DNA of 64,000 bases from Neobacillus niacini (GCF_019749295.1 NZ_JACWFG010000015.1:62001-126000), one strand, 5' to 3'; positions 51,659 to 61,972 are shown, counted from the stretch's first letter. Notes: generated by a model not told the origin, from the sequence alone. Numbers and translations are program-made.

Positions 51659-54600
51659 TGACAGAGTCAAATTGGGTGATGAATCGGGCAGGGTTATTAA
51701 ATTTCTGGTATTACGATGATGAAATTTTTCATTTTTCAGATGGAAAACTTCTTCTAAGGGGGACAAATGGCTCGGGAAAATCGGTTACGATGCAGAGCTT
51801 TCTGCCGGTGTTACTAGATGGAAAAAAGTCTCCTGATCGCCTTGATCCATTTGGATCAAAAGCTCGTAGAATGGAAGATTATCTGCTTGGGGAAAAAGAG
51901 GTAGTCGATCGTGATGAGCGAACGGGTTATCTTTTTATTGAATACAAAAAAGCAGGAGTAGATCGCTATATTACAACTGGAATTGGTATGCAGGCGAAGA
52001 GAAATAAAGGGATCAAATCCTGGTATTTTATCCTTACCGATAATCGAAGAATACAACATGATTTTGAATTAGCACATTCCCAGTTGGGAGACCGAGTTCC
52101 TTTTTCTGCAAAAGAGTTGGAAAATCGCATTGGTGATGGAGGATATGTCGTTCATTCACAGCGAGAATACATGGAGCTCGTCAATAAATATATTTTTGGC
52201 TTTCAATCAAGTGAAGCTTATGAAGATTTGATCAAGTTGCTCATCCAATTACGGAGTCCTAAACTCTCCAAGGATTTTAAACCAACTGTTATTTATGAAA
52301 TATTGGAATCGGCCTTGCCACCCTTGACCGACGATGAACTAAGACATCTTTCGGATACGATTGAAAGTATGGATCAAACTCAGCAGCAGCTTGAACAGTT
52401 AGAGCGAGAATTTGCATCTAGTAATAGACTGGTCAATCAATACCATTCTTACAATGAATTTATTTTGGCTGAACGTACTGCGAAGTGGCAGAATGCCTTA
52501 AAAAGATATACGGAGGCTGACCATTTAGTAAAAGGATTAACTGCTGAAGAAGAGGCATTGGTCCTGGAGATTCAACAGCATGAAAGACAGAAGCAGGACT
52601 ATTTCCAGCAAAAGGAAGTGGCCATAGAGGACAGAAAGCGACTTGAAAAACACGAGGTCTGGAGTCTTGAAGAGGAAAAGAGAAAGAAAATTGACAACAC
52701 AAAGAAATTAATTGGTGAAATTAGCTCATTACAACAAAAATGGGATACCAAAAATGGTAAGTACAAACTTCTATGGCAGGAACGTGAGCAAAATCAAGAC
52801 GAGATTAGCCAGCATGAAAGTGATATGGAAGACTTGCGTGAGGAGCTTCAATTTGATGCGGAAGAAGCAGCTTTCTCTCAGCATGAGGTAAATGTCCATG
52901 ATTTCGAACGACATCAGAACGAAGAGTTTGATTTTTCGGTATGGATCCAGGAAATTGGAGCTCATGAACTATTACTAGCCCGTTTAAAAAGTTTAGCTGA
53001 TGAGGAATGTCGCCTGTTAGAAGAACATAACCGTTTGCAGCGGCAATCCTCTGATAAAAAGAAAGAAGTAGATGAATTAAGAAAGAATCTTGATCATTTA
53101 GGAGCATGGTTTACAGAAGAAAAGCAAAAGTTGGAACATCTAGTTTTCACTTGGATCGAACAGCATCCAAAGCTTATTTTTTCAAATGAAAGTCTCCAAG
53201 AAATCGCTCGATCAATTGAAGGATTGTACGAAGAGAATCGTTACGACCAGGTGCGTGAATCCCTCGTTGCAGCCATTAATGAATACATTACGGATATACG
53301 GACGAAGAAAAACTTAATGGAAAGCTCTATCGAAGGTAAAAAACAGGAATTGGAAGAGGCAAAGGCAGAACTCCAACACTGGAAGACGCTGAAAATGCCT
53401 AATCCTGATCGTGCGAAGGATACAGAGGCATTCCGCGGACAGTTAAAGGAAGAAGGGCAAAACTTTATTCCATTTTATGCGGCGGTTGAATTCCAAGACC
53501 ACGTGACAGATGAGCAGAAAGAACGAGTTGAGTCCGCTTTAAAGCAAACGGGAATATTGGATAGCTTGATTACCGAAAAATCAATTTCACCAACCCATGA
53601 TCGAGTCTTTAGACCGGATCCACAATTACTTGGTTATACATTAGCAGATTATTTGCGTCCAGATTTAGAAGATGACAGTCCCGTCTCAAATAAACTGGTT
53701 GATGAAGTATTACGAAGTATTTCTCTTGAACAAGTAGGTTCAGGGTTTCATGTGGATGTGGATGGTTCATACTCTCTAGGTTGTTTAGTCGGACATGCTC
53801 CGAACGAAGGACCATCAAAGTTTATCGGTCGCTCTTCCCGTAAGCGATATCAGCAGGAGAAAATCCAAGAATGCGAGGAATTGCTGGAGCAACTCCAATT
53901 CCAACTAGAAGATCTTACACGTCAATTACGTCAGTTCGAGGAGAATCTCAAGAATGCTGAGGAATGGAAGCAGATCTTGCCATCAGACCAGGAACTAAGT
54001 GAATTGAACGTTCAGATTGAAAAAAACGGTCATCAATTGGAGGAGCAAAAAAAAGTACTGCTACAGTTAGATGAACAGTGGAAAAAGATACTGGGACAGC
54101 ACCAAGCTATTAAACTTCAACTCCATCAGGAGGGAAGTCACCTAAATATATCCTTAACAAAAGAAGTCTTAGGGGCTGCAGTCATTGCTGGCATAAACTA
54201 TCGTGAGCATGTCTATCGCTTCAAGGATTTATTTCAAAAGTGTTTATTCGCTAGACAAAGAATTGAGGATCTGCATCATCGGATATCTGATATGGAAATT
54301 GAAATGGATGAACTAAAGGGAGATCAAAATATCAAGGATTCACAGCTGCGTAAAGAAAAAGCTGAAATTGAGTCCATTGAGCAACAATTGAAATTGAAAG
54401 GGATTGATGAAGTACGACTTCGTATCCAGCAGGTGCAACAAGAGCTGGAAGAAACAGAACAGGGAATCACGTATCTTCTTGAAACCATCCCAACAAAAAG
54501 AGCGAAACAAGAGAGTTGTCAAAAAGAATTAGTAACGGCAAAAACGAGTGCTGAATTCTGGGAAAATATAGCGGGCGAATGGGAAGCAATGGTCAGAGAA

Positions 54601-55767
54601 GAAATTACCCGTGGTTTTGTAGAAGTCGATGAGATTGATCCTTCTAAAATTCTAAAGCAGCTGGAATCCGTTTTAGGAAAGGTAGATCGTTCCAAGTTAA
54701 ATGAACAGCTGACAAAGGCATTTATTAATGAACAGGTATATTTAACCGAGTACAGGATGTTTGAATACCCAGATGATACAGAGGTTCCTGAGTGGTTTTC
54801 TAAAGAATGGGGCGATTATTATGAACCATTTATGAATGAATGGAATCAGCTCAAAAGCCGCCGTTTGATATTGATGGAATATAAAGGCCAGCGAGTAAGC
54901 CCTTATTTTGTGTACAATTCATTAGAAAAAGAGCTAGAAGACCAAAAGGGCTGGCTCGACGAACAAGATCGACAACTTTATGAAGATATTATCGTCAATA
55001 CGGTTGGGGTCATCTTAAGGAACCGAATCAAGCGTGCTGAAAAATGGGTGAGCGAGATGGACAAAATCATGAAGAGTCGTGATAATTCATCTGGTCTAAC
55101 CTTCTCGATTGCCTGGAAACCATTAACGGCTGAATCGGAACAAGAACTCGATACGGAAGATTTAGTAAAACTCCTTCAACGAAATAGTAAATTTTTAAAT
55201 GAGGATGATTTAAACTCAATCACCAAACATTTTCAGTCAAGAATCGCTAAAGCCAAGGAATTGATTTTGTTACGAAATGAAGGTTCCACACTCCATCAAG
55301 TGTTAAAGGAAGTGTTGGATTATCGGAAATGGTTCACCTTTGTTCTTTCGTTCAGGCGTGTAAATGAACCGAAACGAGAACTGACAAACAATGCCTTCTT
55401 TAAATTTAGCGGTGGTGAGAAGGCAATGGCTATGTACATTCCGCTATTTACAGCGGCATATTCACGATATAAAGAAGCAGGTACAATGGCGCCGTATATT
55501 ATTTCGCTCGATGAAGCATTTGCTGGAGTAGATGAGAATAATATCCGCGATATGTTTGAAGTTGTAGAACAGCTTGGCTTTAATTATATTATGAATTCAC
55601 AAGCATTATGGGGGGACTATGATACCATTTCAAGTCTTTCCATTTGTGAACTAGTCCGACCAAAGAATGCTGACTTTGTAACCGTTATTCGCTATCAATG
55701 GGACGGGAAACAACGAAATTTTGTGTTTGATGAAGAACCTGCTGAGGAGCTGGTAACCAATGAATGA
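51655..55767 (+). CDS. jetC: Wadjet type II JetC (TIGR02680, SMC-like ATPase)
   Basis: JetC is the SMC/MksB-like motor that extrudes DNA loops. The 1370-residue protein has an N-terminal ATPase half with Walker A LRGTNGSGKSVTMQSFLP (about 33-50), two long coiled coils with a central hinge region (about 230-1030), and a C-terminal half with signature FKFSGGEKAMAMYIPL and Walker B YIISLDEAFAGVDENN. This head-coil-hinge-coil-head layout is intact with no frameshift, so the ATPase should be active. It overlaps jetB by 4 nt and jetD by 8 nt. Confidence 0.93.
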   Translation: MMTESNWVMNRAGLLNFWYYDDEIFHFSDGKLLLRGTNGSGKSVTMQSFLPVLLDGKKSPDRLDPFGSKARRMEDYLLGEKEVVDRDERTGYLFIEYKKAGVDRYITTGIGMQAKRNKGIKSWYFILTDNRRIQHDFELAHSQLGDRVPFSAKELENRIGDGGYVVHSQREYMELVNKYIFGFQSSEAYEDLIKLLIQLRSPKLSKDFKPTVIYEILESALPPLTDDELRHLSDTIESMDQTQQQLEQLEREFASSNRLVNQYHSYNEFILAERTAKWQNALKRYTEADHLVKGLTAEEEALVLEIQQHERQKQDYFQQKEVAIEDRKRLEKHEVWSLEEEKRKKIDNTKKLIGEISSLQQKWDTKNGKYKLLWQEREQNQDEISQHESDMEDLREELQFDAEEAAFSQHEVNVHDFERHQNEEFDFSVWIQEIGAHELLLARLKSLADEECRLLEEHNRLQRQSSDKKKEVDELRKNLDHLGAWFTEEKQKLEHLVFTWIEQHPKLIFSNESLQEIARSIEGLYEENRYDQVRESLVAAINEYITDIRTKKNLMESSIEGKKQELEEAKAELQHWKTLKMPNPDRAKDTEAFRGQLKEEGQNFIPFYAAVEFQDHVTDEQKERVESALKQTGILDSLITEKSISPTHDRVFRPDPQLLGYTLADYLRPDLEDDSPVSNKLVDEVLRSISLEQVGSGFHVDVDGSYSLGCLVGHAPNEGPSKFIGRSSRKRYQQEKIQECEELLEQLQFQLEDLTRQLRQFEENLKNAEEWKQILPSDQELSELNVQIEKNGHQLEEQKKVLLQLDEQWKKILGQHQAIKLQLHQEGSHLNISLTKEVLGAAVIAGINYREHVYRFKDLFQKCLFARQRIEDLHHRISDMEIEMDELKGDQNIKDSQLRKEKAEIESIEQQLKLKGIDEVRLRIQQVQQELEETEQGITYLLETIPTKRAKQESCQKELVTAKTSAEFWENIAGEWEAMVREEITRGFVEVDEIDPSKILKQLESVLGKVDRSKLNEQLTKAFINEQVYLTEYRMFEYPDDTEVPEWFSKEWGDYYEPFMNEWNQLKSRRLILMEYKGQRVSPYFVYNSLEKELEDQKGWLDEQDRQLYEDIIVNTVGVILRNRIKRAEKWVSEMDKIMKSRDNSSGLTFSIAWKPLTAESEQELDTEDLVKLLQRNSKFLNEDDLNSITKHFQSRIAKAKELILLRNEGSTLHQVLKEVLDYRKWFTFVLSFRRVNEPKRELTNNAFFKFSGGEKAMAMYIPLFTAAYSRYKEAGTMAPYIISLDEAFAGVDENNIRDMFEVVEQLGFNYIMNSQALWGDYDTISSLSICELVRPKNADFVTVIRYQWDGKQRNFVFDEEPAEELVTNE

Positions 55768-57049
55768 GAGAGTGCAGGTGTTTAGGGAGGAGCCTGGATT
55801 TTTAAAGTTATTTTCCCTTTTCAAAGAAAAATACCGATCTCTCGGCAGAATTGGCGGTACTGTTAGTATCAAATCCTTTTCAAATACAGAAGTAGATTCG
55901 ATAGCAGGTTTTTTAGGTCAGTCTGTTGATGTACTTCTTCAAAAGGGAACCGTTGCTTTAGTCGCCTTTGAAAAAGAACTATCACAGACTGGGTTTGCTG
56001 ACTATACACTTATTCAACTGCTTGAGGAAGTTTTAGAGGAAACAATCATCACAAAGTTGGAAGAAAGCAGTTTGGAGGAAGAGAAAGAAAAGATATTTTT
56101 TGAAGATTTACGTTTAACCTATCCGGAGGGAAGCTGGTGGTGGGATTGGATTCAGTCTAAGCCTTCAGATTCCCGTTGGATCTGGGCTCTTTATCGGCAG
56201 AATTCAGAAGAGTTAATGGAAAAATTACATGTTGTTTTCAAAGCATTTCAAAATCTTCCTTGTAAAAATAGTAAGTACGAGCGATTGCCATTATTTTCAC
56301 AGAGGATAACCGGAAACCCGCATTTCTTCGATACTAATCAATTACCTGGAAGATTGCTCAGTTATTGTATGCAGGTTGATCAACAACTGAATGGAATGCG
56401 TGATTCAGGTATGCCAAAAACAACAGAAGAACTTAATGATTTACTTAGCAGATATGGGCTGATGAGGGACGATTTATGGAGTTTTGTTTCATGCCGTGGT
56501 TTACTTGCGGAATGGGAAACAGGAGTTCATCCAGTTTGGCAAGCTGCTGCTAATACAGACACCGTTTTGAATGTGCCTATAAAAGAATTACTGAAAATAA
56601 CACGTATATGGCCAAACCATGGTAAAAAAGTGTGGATTGTAGAGAATTCGAGTGTTTGTTCTACTATTGTTGATGAAGTCGCTAATGCTCCTGTCATTTG
56701 CACTCACGGACAATTTAGAGCAGCCAGCTGGATTATGCTTGATTTTTTAATAGAATCAGGCTGCCAGCTCTTCTATTCAGGAGATATCGACCCCGAGGGG
56801 ATATCCATGGCGCAACGTCTAAAAGATCGATATAACGACCAGGTTACCTGTTGGCGAATGGATAAAGCGTCTTATGAAAAAACAATCTCTGATGAAGATA
56901 TTTCTAGCAGGATTACAAAAATGGATTCTATATCATCAGCAGAGCTGATCGATGTGGTTAATGCGGTAAAAAATATAAAAATGGCGGGGTATCAAGAAGG
57001 TCTAGTGCATGACCTTATTGAAGATATAAAAGAGGCGTTTAAAAAGTAG
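55760..57049 (+). CDS. jetD: Wadjet type II JetD nuclease (TIGR02679/DUF2399 family)
   Basis: JetD is the Toprim-type nuclease that cleaves the trapped plasmid. The 429-residue protein has the N-terminal arm (EEPGFLKLFSLFKEKYRSLGRIGGTVSI) and the C-terminal Toprim-like core. VWIVENSSVCS provides the first acidic residue (Glu) and LFYSGDIDPEGISMAQRL has the GDxD motif with metal-binding aspartates. The catalytic residues look intact. The start overlaps jetC. Confidence 0.92.
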   Translation: MNERVQVFREEPGFLKLFSLFKEKYRSLGRIGGTVSIKSFSNTEVDSIAGFLGQSVDVLLQKGTVALVAFEKELSQTGFADYTLIQLLEEVLEETIITKLEESSLEEEKEKIFFEDLRLTYPEGSWWWDWIQSKPSDSRWIWALYRQNSEELMEKLHVVFKAFQNLPCKNSKYERLPLFSQRITGNPHFFDTNQLPGRLLSYCMQVDQQLNGMRDSGMPKTTEELNDLLSRYGLMRDDLWSFVSCRGLLAEWETGVHPVWQAAANTDTVLNVPIKELLKITRIWPNHGKKVWIVENSSVCSTIVDEVANAPVICTHGQFRAASWIMLDFLIESGCQLFYSGDIDPEGISMAQRLKDRYNDQVTCWRMDKASYEKTISDEDISSRITKMDSISSAELIDVVNAVKNIKMAGYQEGLVHDLIEDIKEAFKK

Positions 57050-57070
57050 TCCAAAAATAAGGAGAGTTCA

Positions 57071-58363
57071 ATGAACAGTAATCATGTCCTATTTGACACA
57101 AAAGTGATAGAAAGAAAGTCTTTTCCGTATTATTTTGACTATGGCAAAATCGTATCTACGCTTCAAGAGAAGCTAATGGAAGAAGTAGGAATCGACTTTT
57201 TCCTATATTCAGATGAAGATACTTCAAATGAAATTTGGAATATTCTTGAGGAAGACTTGAAAGAGGTATCCTCTGAAATCCAATTGATTTCTCATATTTA
57301 CAAAGAAGGCGAGACAAAAACCATTTCATCTAACCATACCGATAAAACAATGGAGTTAATTGTTAAGCCAAGAATTGAGAATGGACTTTATTATTATCCG
57401 AATTATCAGGTTGCCCTTGCAAAGTTGAAAATTTATCAAAGTGATGGCGAAGCTACGCGTGATTTAATTTTTGCAAAAAATGACGCTTGTTTGGTTTCTT
57501 TTCTTAAATATGTATTAAAAAGAAAGCGTGACTATATTAAAAACTACGTGACCATTTTCACCGATACAGAAGACGGCGTGGAAACAGAGATTGATAGCAT
57601 TACCACATTGGTAAGCCGCGAGGATGTCTTTTTAGAAGAATCGCTAAAACGAGAAATCTATCGCTCAATTGATGAGTTCTTCTCTGAAAGCAGCGAGTTT
57701 TTCAAGCTATACGACATTCCGTACAAACGTGGGATTCTTCTTTACGGTAAACCTGGGAACGGGAAGACAACGCTAGTTAAATCCATTGCCAGCAGTATCA
57801 ATGCTCCGGTGGCATATTGGCAAATCACAGAATTCACGTCCAGCTATACGATTAAAGAGGTATTTAAATCAGTATTAAAACTAACGCCATTGGTGTTGGT
57901 GATTGAGGATATCGACTCGATGCCCTCAAGTGTTCGCTCGGTTTTTCTAAACGTACTAGACGGTGCTACTTCAAAAGAGGGAATCTTCATCATCGGGACC
58001 ACAAATTATCCTGAAAAAATCGACCCTGCGTTGATGAATCGTTCTGGACGCTTTGATCGTGCATATGAGATCAAAGTGCCGACGAAGGAGCTTCGCTATC
58101 AGTATTTAGTTAAGAAAAATATATCTAGAATTCTTTCAGAGGAACAAATCCAAAATGTAGTCGATTCTACTAAGGATTTCTCTTATGCCCAACTTAACGA
58201 GCTGTACACTTCCATTGCCCTTGAATGGCATTACGAACAGAAGGTTGATATTGCCCGTTTATGTACGGACTTGAAGGCTTTGCAGCATAAACAGCAAAAA
58301 CAAGCATGGGACAGGGAGCTTGCGGAATCCTCTATTGGTTTTTCTAGATTCTCAGACGATTAG
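57071..58363 (+). CDS. AAA+ ATPase (YjoB/BCS1-like) directly downstream of jetD
   Basis: The 430-residue protein has an N-terminal domain of unknown fold (1-200) and a classical AAA+ domain (about 205-420): Walker A GKPGNGKTTLVKSIA, Walker B LVLVIEDID, sensor 1 IIGTTNYPEKID, arginine finger region NRSGRFDRAYEIKVP. The domain layout and C-terminal helical tail resemble B. subtilis YjoB. Its AAGGAG site and 21-nt gap to jetD allow co-transcription with Wadjet. It may be a chaperone; a role with Wadjet is only inferred from position. Confidence 0.85.
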   Translation: MNSNHVLFDTKVIERKSFPYYFDYGKIVSTLQEKLMEEVGIDFFLYSDEDTSNEIWNILEEDLKEVSSEIQLISHIYKEGETKTISSNHTDKTMELIVKPRIENGLYYYPNYQVALAKLKIYQSDGEATRDLIFAKNDACLVSFLKYVLKRKRDYIKNYVTIFTDTEDGVETEIDSITTLVSREDVFLEESLKREIYRSIDEFFSESSEFFKLYDIPYKRGILLYGKPGNGKTTLVKSIASSINAPVAYWQITEFTSSYTIKEVFKSVLKLTPLVLVIEDIDSMPSSVRSVFLNVLDGATSKEGIFIIGTTNYPEKIDPALMNRSGRFDRAYEIKVPTKELRYQYLVKKNISRILSEEQIQNVVDSTKDFSYAQLNELYTSIALEWHYEQKVDIARLCTDLKALQHKQQKQAWDRELAESSIGFSRFSDD

Positions 58364-58378
58364 AAGGCGAGATTGTTT

Positions 58379-59031
58379 ATGAGAGTAATAGGTATTGATT
58401 TATCTGGGCCAAGCAATCATAAGGATACAGTTATGGAGGTCTTTGAAAAGCAAGATGGAGAATTAACGTTTGATAACCTAAGGAGAAATATTGGGGATTT
58501 TGAGATTATAGAGGAAATTCACGCACAAAGTCAACTAGATGAGGTGGTTATTGGTATGGACGCTCCCTTGTCATATCAGGATGGCGGGGGAGATAGACTA
58601 GGTGATAAACAACTGAGGCAGTTTATTGTTTCCATAGGGATGAAATCTGGTTCCATCATGCCGCCTACATTTAACCGAATGGTCTACTTAACCTTGAGAG
58701 GTATTAAGCTTACCAGGGAGATAGAAAATCTTACGAGTAAAAACCCTATATCCATTGTGGAAGTGCATCCTGGAGCGGTTATAGGTTCAAGAATCGCGAT
58801 ATGGAATATGTATTAAGGTATAAACAAGAAATGTCTTCTAGAAGTTTTATAAGAAATTGGCTAGGGGAGCAGCATGTAAAGAAGCTCCCCTTAAATATTG
58901 CTTAAGAAAGTCATATGATTGATGCATGTGCTGCAGCACTAGGGGCTTGGCACTGGAAGGACCCATTATATGAACCAAAATGGCATCTTCCAGCAAATCC
59001 TCCGCTTCATCCATATGACTATTGTTGTTAA
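58379..59031 (+). pseudogene. DUF429 (RNase H-like) protein gene with frameshift and nonsense codon
   Basis: The protein starts MRVIGIDLSGPSNHKDTV and continues through VVIGMDAPLSYQDGGGDRL and SIVEVHPGAVIGSRIA as in DUF429 proteins. Near 58797-58801 one base is lost; the next frame goes on MEYVLRYKQEMSSRSFIRNW, meets a TAA at 58903, and continues in the same frame as ESHMIDACAAALGAWHWKD to a stop at 59029. The two lesions suggest a true pseudogene, though sequencing error cannot be excluded. Confidence 0.82.
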
Positions 59032-59053
59032 TCAATTCTAAGGAGGAATTAAG

Positions 59054-59917
59054 GTGAAGTATTATATTGTAGATGTGTTTGCAGAAAACAAATATGAGGG
59101 AAATCCTTTAGCTGTATTTATTCCCGATAGAAATATTGAGACAACCGAAATGCAAAAAATCGCACGAGAAATGAACTTTTCGGAAACAACCTTTATTATG
59201 TCAGGTTTACAGAATAATGGAGGATATGATGTTAAAATTTTCTCACCTGATTCTGAATTACCGTTTGCCGGACATCCTACACTCGGAACAGCCTATGTCA
59301 TCAAAAACTTATTAAATCAGTCAGAAAGTAATGAGATTAAATTAAATTTATTAGTTGGGCAAATACCAGTTGTTTTTGAAGATCAATACGCATGGATGAC
59401 CCAAAACCAACCTGAATTTGGTACTAATATTGAGATTGATAGAATTGTAGCTGCACTACAAATAAAGCGAGAAGATGTCAATTGTGATTTCCCCATACAA
59501 GTGGTATCAACTGGATTACCATGTGTTATTGTCCCTTTGAATTCGTTGGATTCTGTGAGCCGATGCAAGATTAATCATCAAGCCTATGAAGACATATTGA
59601 AGGATATGAAAGATGTTAATTTACTTGTTTTCACAACGGAAACGGAAAGCGCAGAAAACGATCTAAATGTGAGATTATTTATGCCTATACCGGGGTATCT
59701 AGAGGATCCGGCAACAGGTAGTGCGAATGGAAATTTAGCTGGTTATCTATTAAAACATAACTTTTTCCATTCCAATGAAATAAGCTATCGTGTCGAGCAA
59801 GGAGCTTTTATTGGGAGACCATCGTTACTAAAGATAAATGCCAAAAAGGACGTTGACCACTTTTCTCTCCAAGTCGGAGGTCAAGTCATTACAGTTTCAG
59901 AGGGTAATTGGTATTAA
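59054..59917 (+). CDS. PhzF-family isomerase/epimerase
   Basis: The 287-residue diaminopimelate-epimerase-fold protein has the PhzF motifs DVFAENKYEGNPLAVF, the catalytic glutamate in NFSETTFI, LPFAGHPTLGTAYV and EDPATGSANGNLAGYL. Family members act on DAHA (phenazine) or unknown substrates; no phenazine genes lie nearby, so the substrate is unknown. The start is GTG 59054 behind AAGGAGG. It is followed at 24 nt by an MFS gene, probably in one operon. Confidence 0.9.
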   Translation: MKYYIVDVFAENKYEGNPLAVFIPDRNIETTEMQKIAREMNFSETTFIMSGLQNNGGYDVKIFSPDSELPFAGHPTLGTAYVIKNLLNQSESNEIKLNLLVGQIPVVFEDQYAWMTQNQPEFGTNIEIDRIVAALQIKREDVNCDFPIQVVSTGLPCVIVPLNSLDSVSRCKINHQAYEDILKDMKDVNLLVFTTETESAENDLNVRLFMPIPGYLEDPATGSANGNLAGYLLKHNFFHSNEISYRVEQGAFIGRPSLLKINAKKDVDHFSLQVGGQVITVSEGNWY

Positions 59918-59941
59918 GAATCAAATGAAGGGATCTATACT

Positions 59942-61195
59942 ATGCAAACATTACCACAAACACAACCAGTAAAGAAATATATACCCCTTTCGTTTTTTGT
60001 TATTTTTCTAGGATATCTAGTTTTTGGGTTATCTGAAAATATTAAGGGACCAGCAATTCCTCAAATGCAAATTGATTATGGAATCGATGAGCTGCAGGTT
60101 GGTTTTCTATTAGCCATTAATTCCATTGGGTTTTTAATCGCTTGCAGCTTTACGGGTGCTTTTTCATCCAAAGCGGGTATTAAGCTTACGAGTCTAATAG
60201 CCTTTGGAACAATGGCGATATCAGGTGTTCTTATTTACTTTTCTAGTAATTTTGCCATTTTTTCCGTTTCTTATTTCATTATGTATTTAGGTAACGGTAT
60301 GTTAGAAATTGCGTTGGCCATTTTAGCTGCGAGGATTTTTACAAAAAATACGGGCTTTATGATGAACCTATCGCATTTCTTTTATGGACTTAGTTCAACG
60401 GCTGCCCCTTTAATGGCAGCGGGTTTAATGGGTATGTCGTTTATCGGGAGTCGAGAGCTTGGCTGGCAGGGAATGTATTTACTCATGCTTTCCTTATGTA
60501 TCATCCCCATGATCCCAGCATTTTTTAGTACACTTCCAGTTGATAAAACAACTACTCACGAGCGCCTGCCTATTAAAATGTTCTTAAGAGATCGGGTAGC
60601 TTGGCTGATTATTATTATTCTATCGTTCGGAGTTATCGTAGAGCTTTCAATTGCTGGCTGGCTTGTTAACTTTCTAGAGAGATCTTTCCAATGGAGTTCT
60701 ACAGCGGTGTCTGGTATGCTATCCATATTTTTTCTCTGTTTTATGGTGGGAAGGCTACTTCTAGGATTTGTAACCGACAAAATAGGATTTATGATTTCTA
60801 TCATTGTCTTTTCCGGTCTCGCTGGGATTGCAACCATTTTGGCCACATTATTAGGCCCATCAGGGGTTTGGTTATATGCGGCTGCTGGGTTTGGAATTGC
60901 ACCCGTTTATCCGACGGTAATGGCTCTGCTGGCTAAAAGATATCCCAATGGAATTGACGCTGCAATTACCGTCACCGTAACCATTATGGGGATCGTGGTC
61001 GTCATCAGCAACTTATTCTTAGGTGCGCTGATTGAATTTTTCAAAAGATGGTTTACCAGTTTACTAGGAACCGAAATGGGCTTAATGAGAGGATTCCAAG
61101 CAGGATTTATCTTCATTGGGGTCTGTGGGGTATTATGTTCTATTTTTAGTATTATTTTGTATCGGTATTTGAAGAAGAGAAATGAAATCTTGTAA
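59942..61195 (+). CDS. MFS transporter
   Basis: The 417-residue protein has 12 membrane helices and a sugar/FucP-like MFS pattern (LSENIKGPAIPQMQIDYGI near the start; GRLLLGFVTDKIGF between helices 8 and 9). An AAGGGA site precedes the ATG. The substrate is unknown; operon partnership with PhzF suggests a linked metabolite or efflux role. Confidence 0.88.
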   Translation: MQTLPQTQPVKKYIPLSFFVIFLGYLVFGLSENIKGPAIPQMQIDYGIDELQVGFLLAINSIGFLIACSFTGAFSSKAGIKLTSLIAFGTMAISGVLIYFSSNFAIFSVSYFIMYLGNGMLEIALAILAARIFTKNTGFMMNLSHFFYGLSSTAAPLMAAGLMGMSFIGSRELGWQGMYLLMLSLCIIPMIPAFFSTLPVDKTTTHERLPIKMFLRDRVAWLIIIILSFGVIVELSIAGWLVNFLERSFQWSSTAVSGMLSIFFLCFMVGRLLLGFVTDKIGFMISIIVFSGLAGIATILATLLGPSGVWLYAAAGFGIAPVYPTVMALLAKRYPNGIDAAITVTVTIMGIVVVISNLFLGALIEFFKRWFTSLLGTEMGLMRGFQAGFIFIGVCGVLCSIFSIILYRYLKKRNEIL

Positions 61196-61198
61196 ACG

Positions 61199-61224
61199 AG
61201 GCGACTATTTTGGTTGCCTTTTTT
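61199..61224 (+). terminator. Intrinsic terminator
   Basis: AGGCGAC (61199-61205) pairs with GTTGCCT (61213-61219, one G-T) and is followed by T6. Confidence 0.75.
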
Positions 61225-61395
61225 AGTTGAAGGGAAAGAATATATTGGTTGGCGAAACAATAAGGAAAGTATTGGTCCTGAACTATTCATAATTGTTCAT
61301 ATTTCAATTACCACCCCTAAAAATTTTTTTGTATAATTTAATAGTACTTCTATATTCAATGGTAAATACAAAGAGTGGTAATGTGGGGGATTATT

Positions 61396-61947
61396 GTGAA
61401 AATCAAAGTGTCTGATTTAAAGAAACAGTTAAAACAGTATGACCAAAAAGAGTTAGTTGAATTAATAGTAGAAATGTATAAGAATAATAAGGATGTTCAA
61501 AACTTCTTGTCTAGTAAATTTTTAGGTGATGAAGCAATTGAGGCTCTGTTTGCTCAGGCTCGAAAAAAGGTAGAGAATGAATTTTTTCCAGATCGGGGAG
61601 ATGGGAAACTTCGATTGGCCGAGGCAAAAAAGGAAATTAATGCTTTTAAGAAGGCAACCAATGATCAAAAACGAACTGTTGACCTTATGCTTTTTTACGT
61701 GGAGCAGGGTGTTGAATTTACTAATTCTTTTGGGGATATTTCTGAAGGTTTTTACACTAGTATGATTAAAATGTTTGATCAGGTTGCTGAAGAATGCGAC
61801 TGGGATGAAGAATTGTATAAGGCGTTTTCTGCTAGATTATATAACGTTGTGACCGAAGCACCTGAAGGCTGGGGATTTCAGGAAGCTTTATGGGATTCCT
61901 ATTATACGATTGGATGGGTTATTGATGAAGAGGATGATGAGGAATAA
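61396..61947 (+). CDS. DUF6155-family protein
   Basis: GTG 61396 follows GTGGGGGAT; a longer frame to 61375 adds an unlikely start. The product (183 residues) is acidic and helical with the N-terminal pattern VSDLKKQLKQYDQKELVELIVEMYKNNKDVQ, which I associate with DUF6155 proteins. No catalytic motif was found. It forms an operon with the following gene (25-nt gap). Confidence 0.8.
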   Translation: MKIKVSDLKKQLKQYDQKELVELIVEMYKNNKDVQNFLSSKFLGDEAIEALFAQARKKVENEFFPDRGDGKLRLAEAKKEINAFKKATNDQKRTVDLMLFYVEQGVEFTNSFGDISEGFYTSMIKMFDQVAEECDWDEELYKAFSARLYNVVTEAPEGWGFQEALWDSYYTIGWVIDEEDDEE

Positions 61948-61972
61948 TTTATGTAAAAGAGTGGGATAAAGT

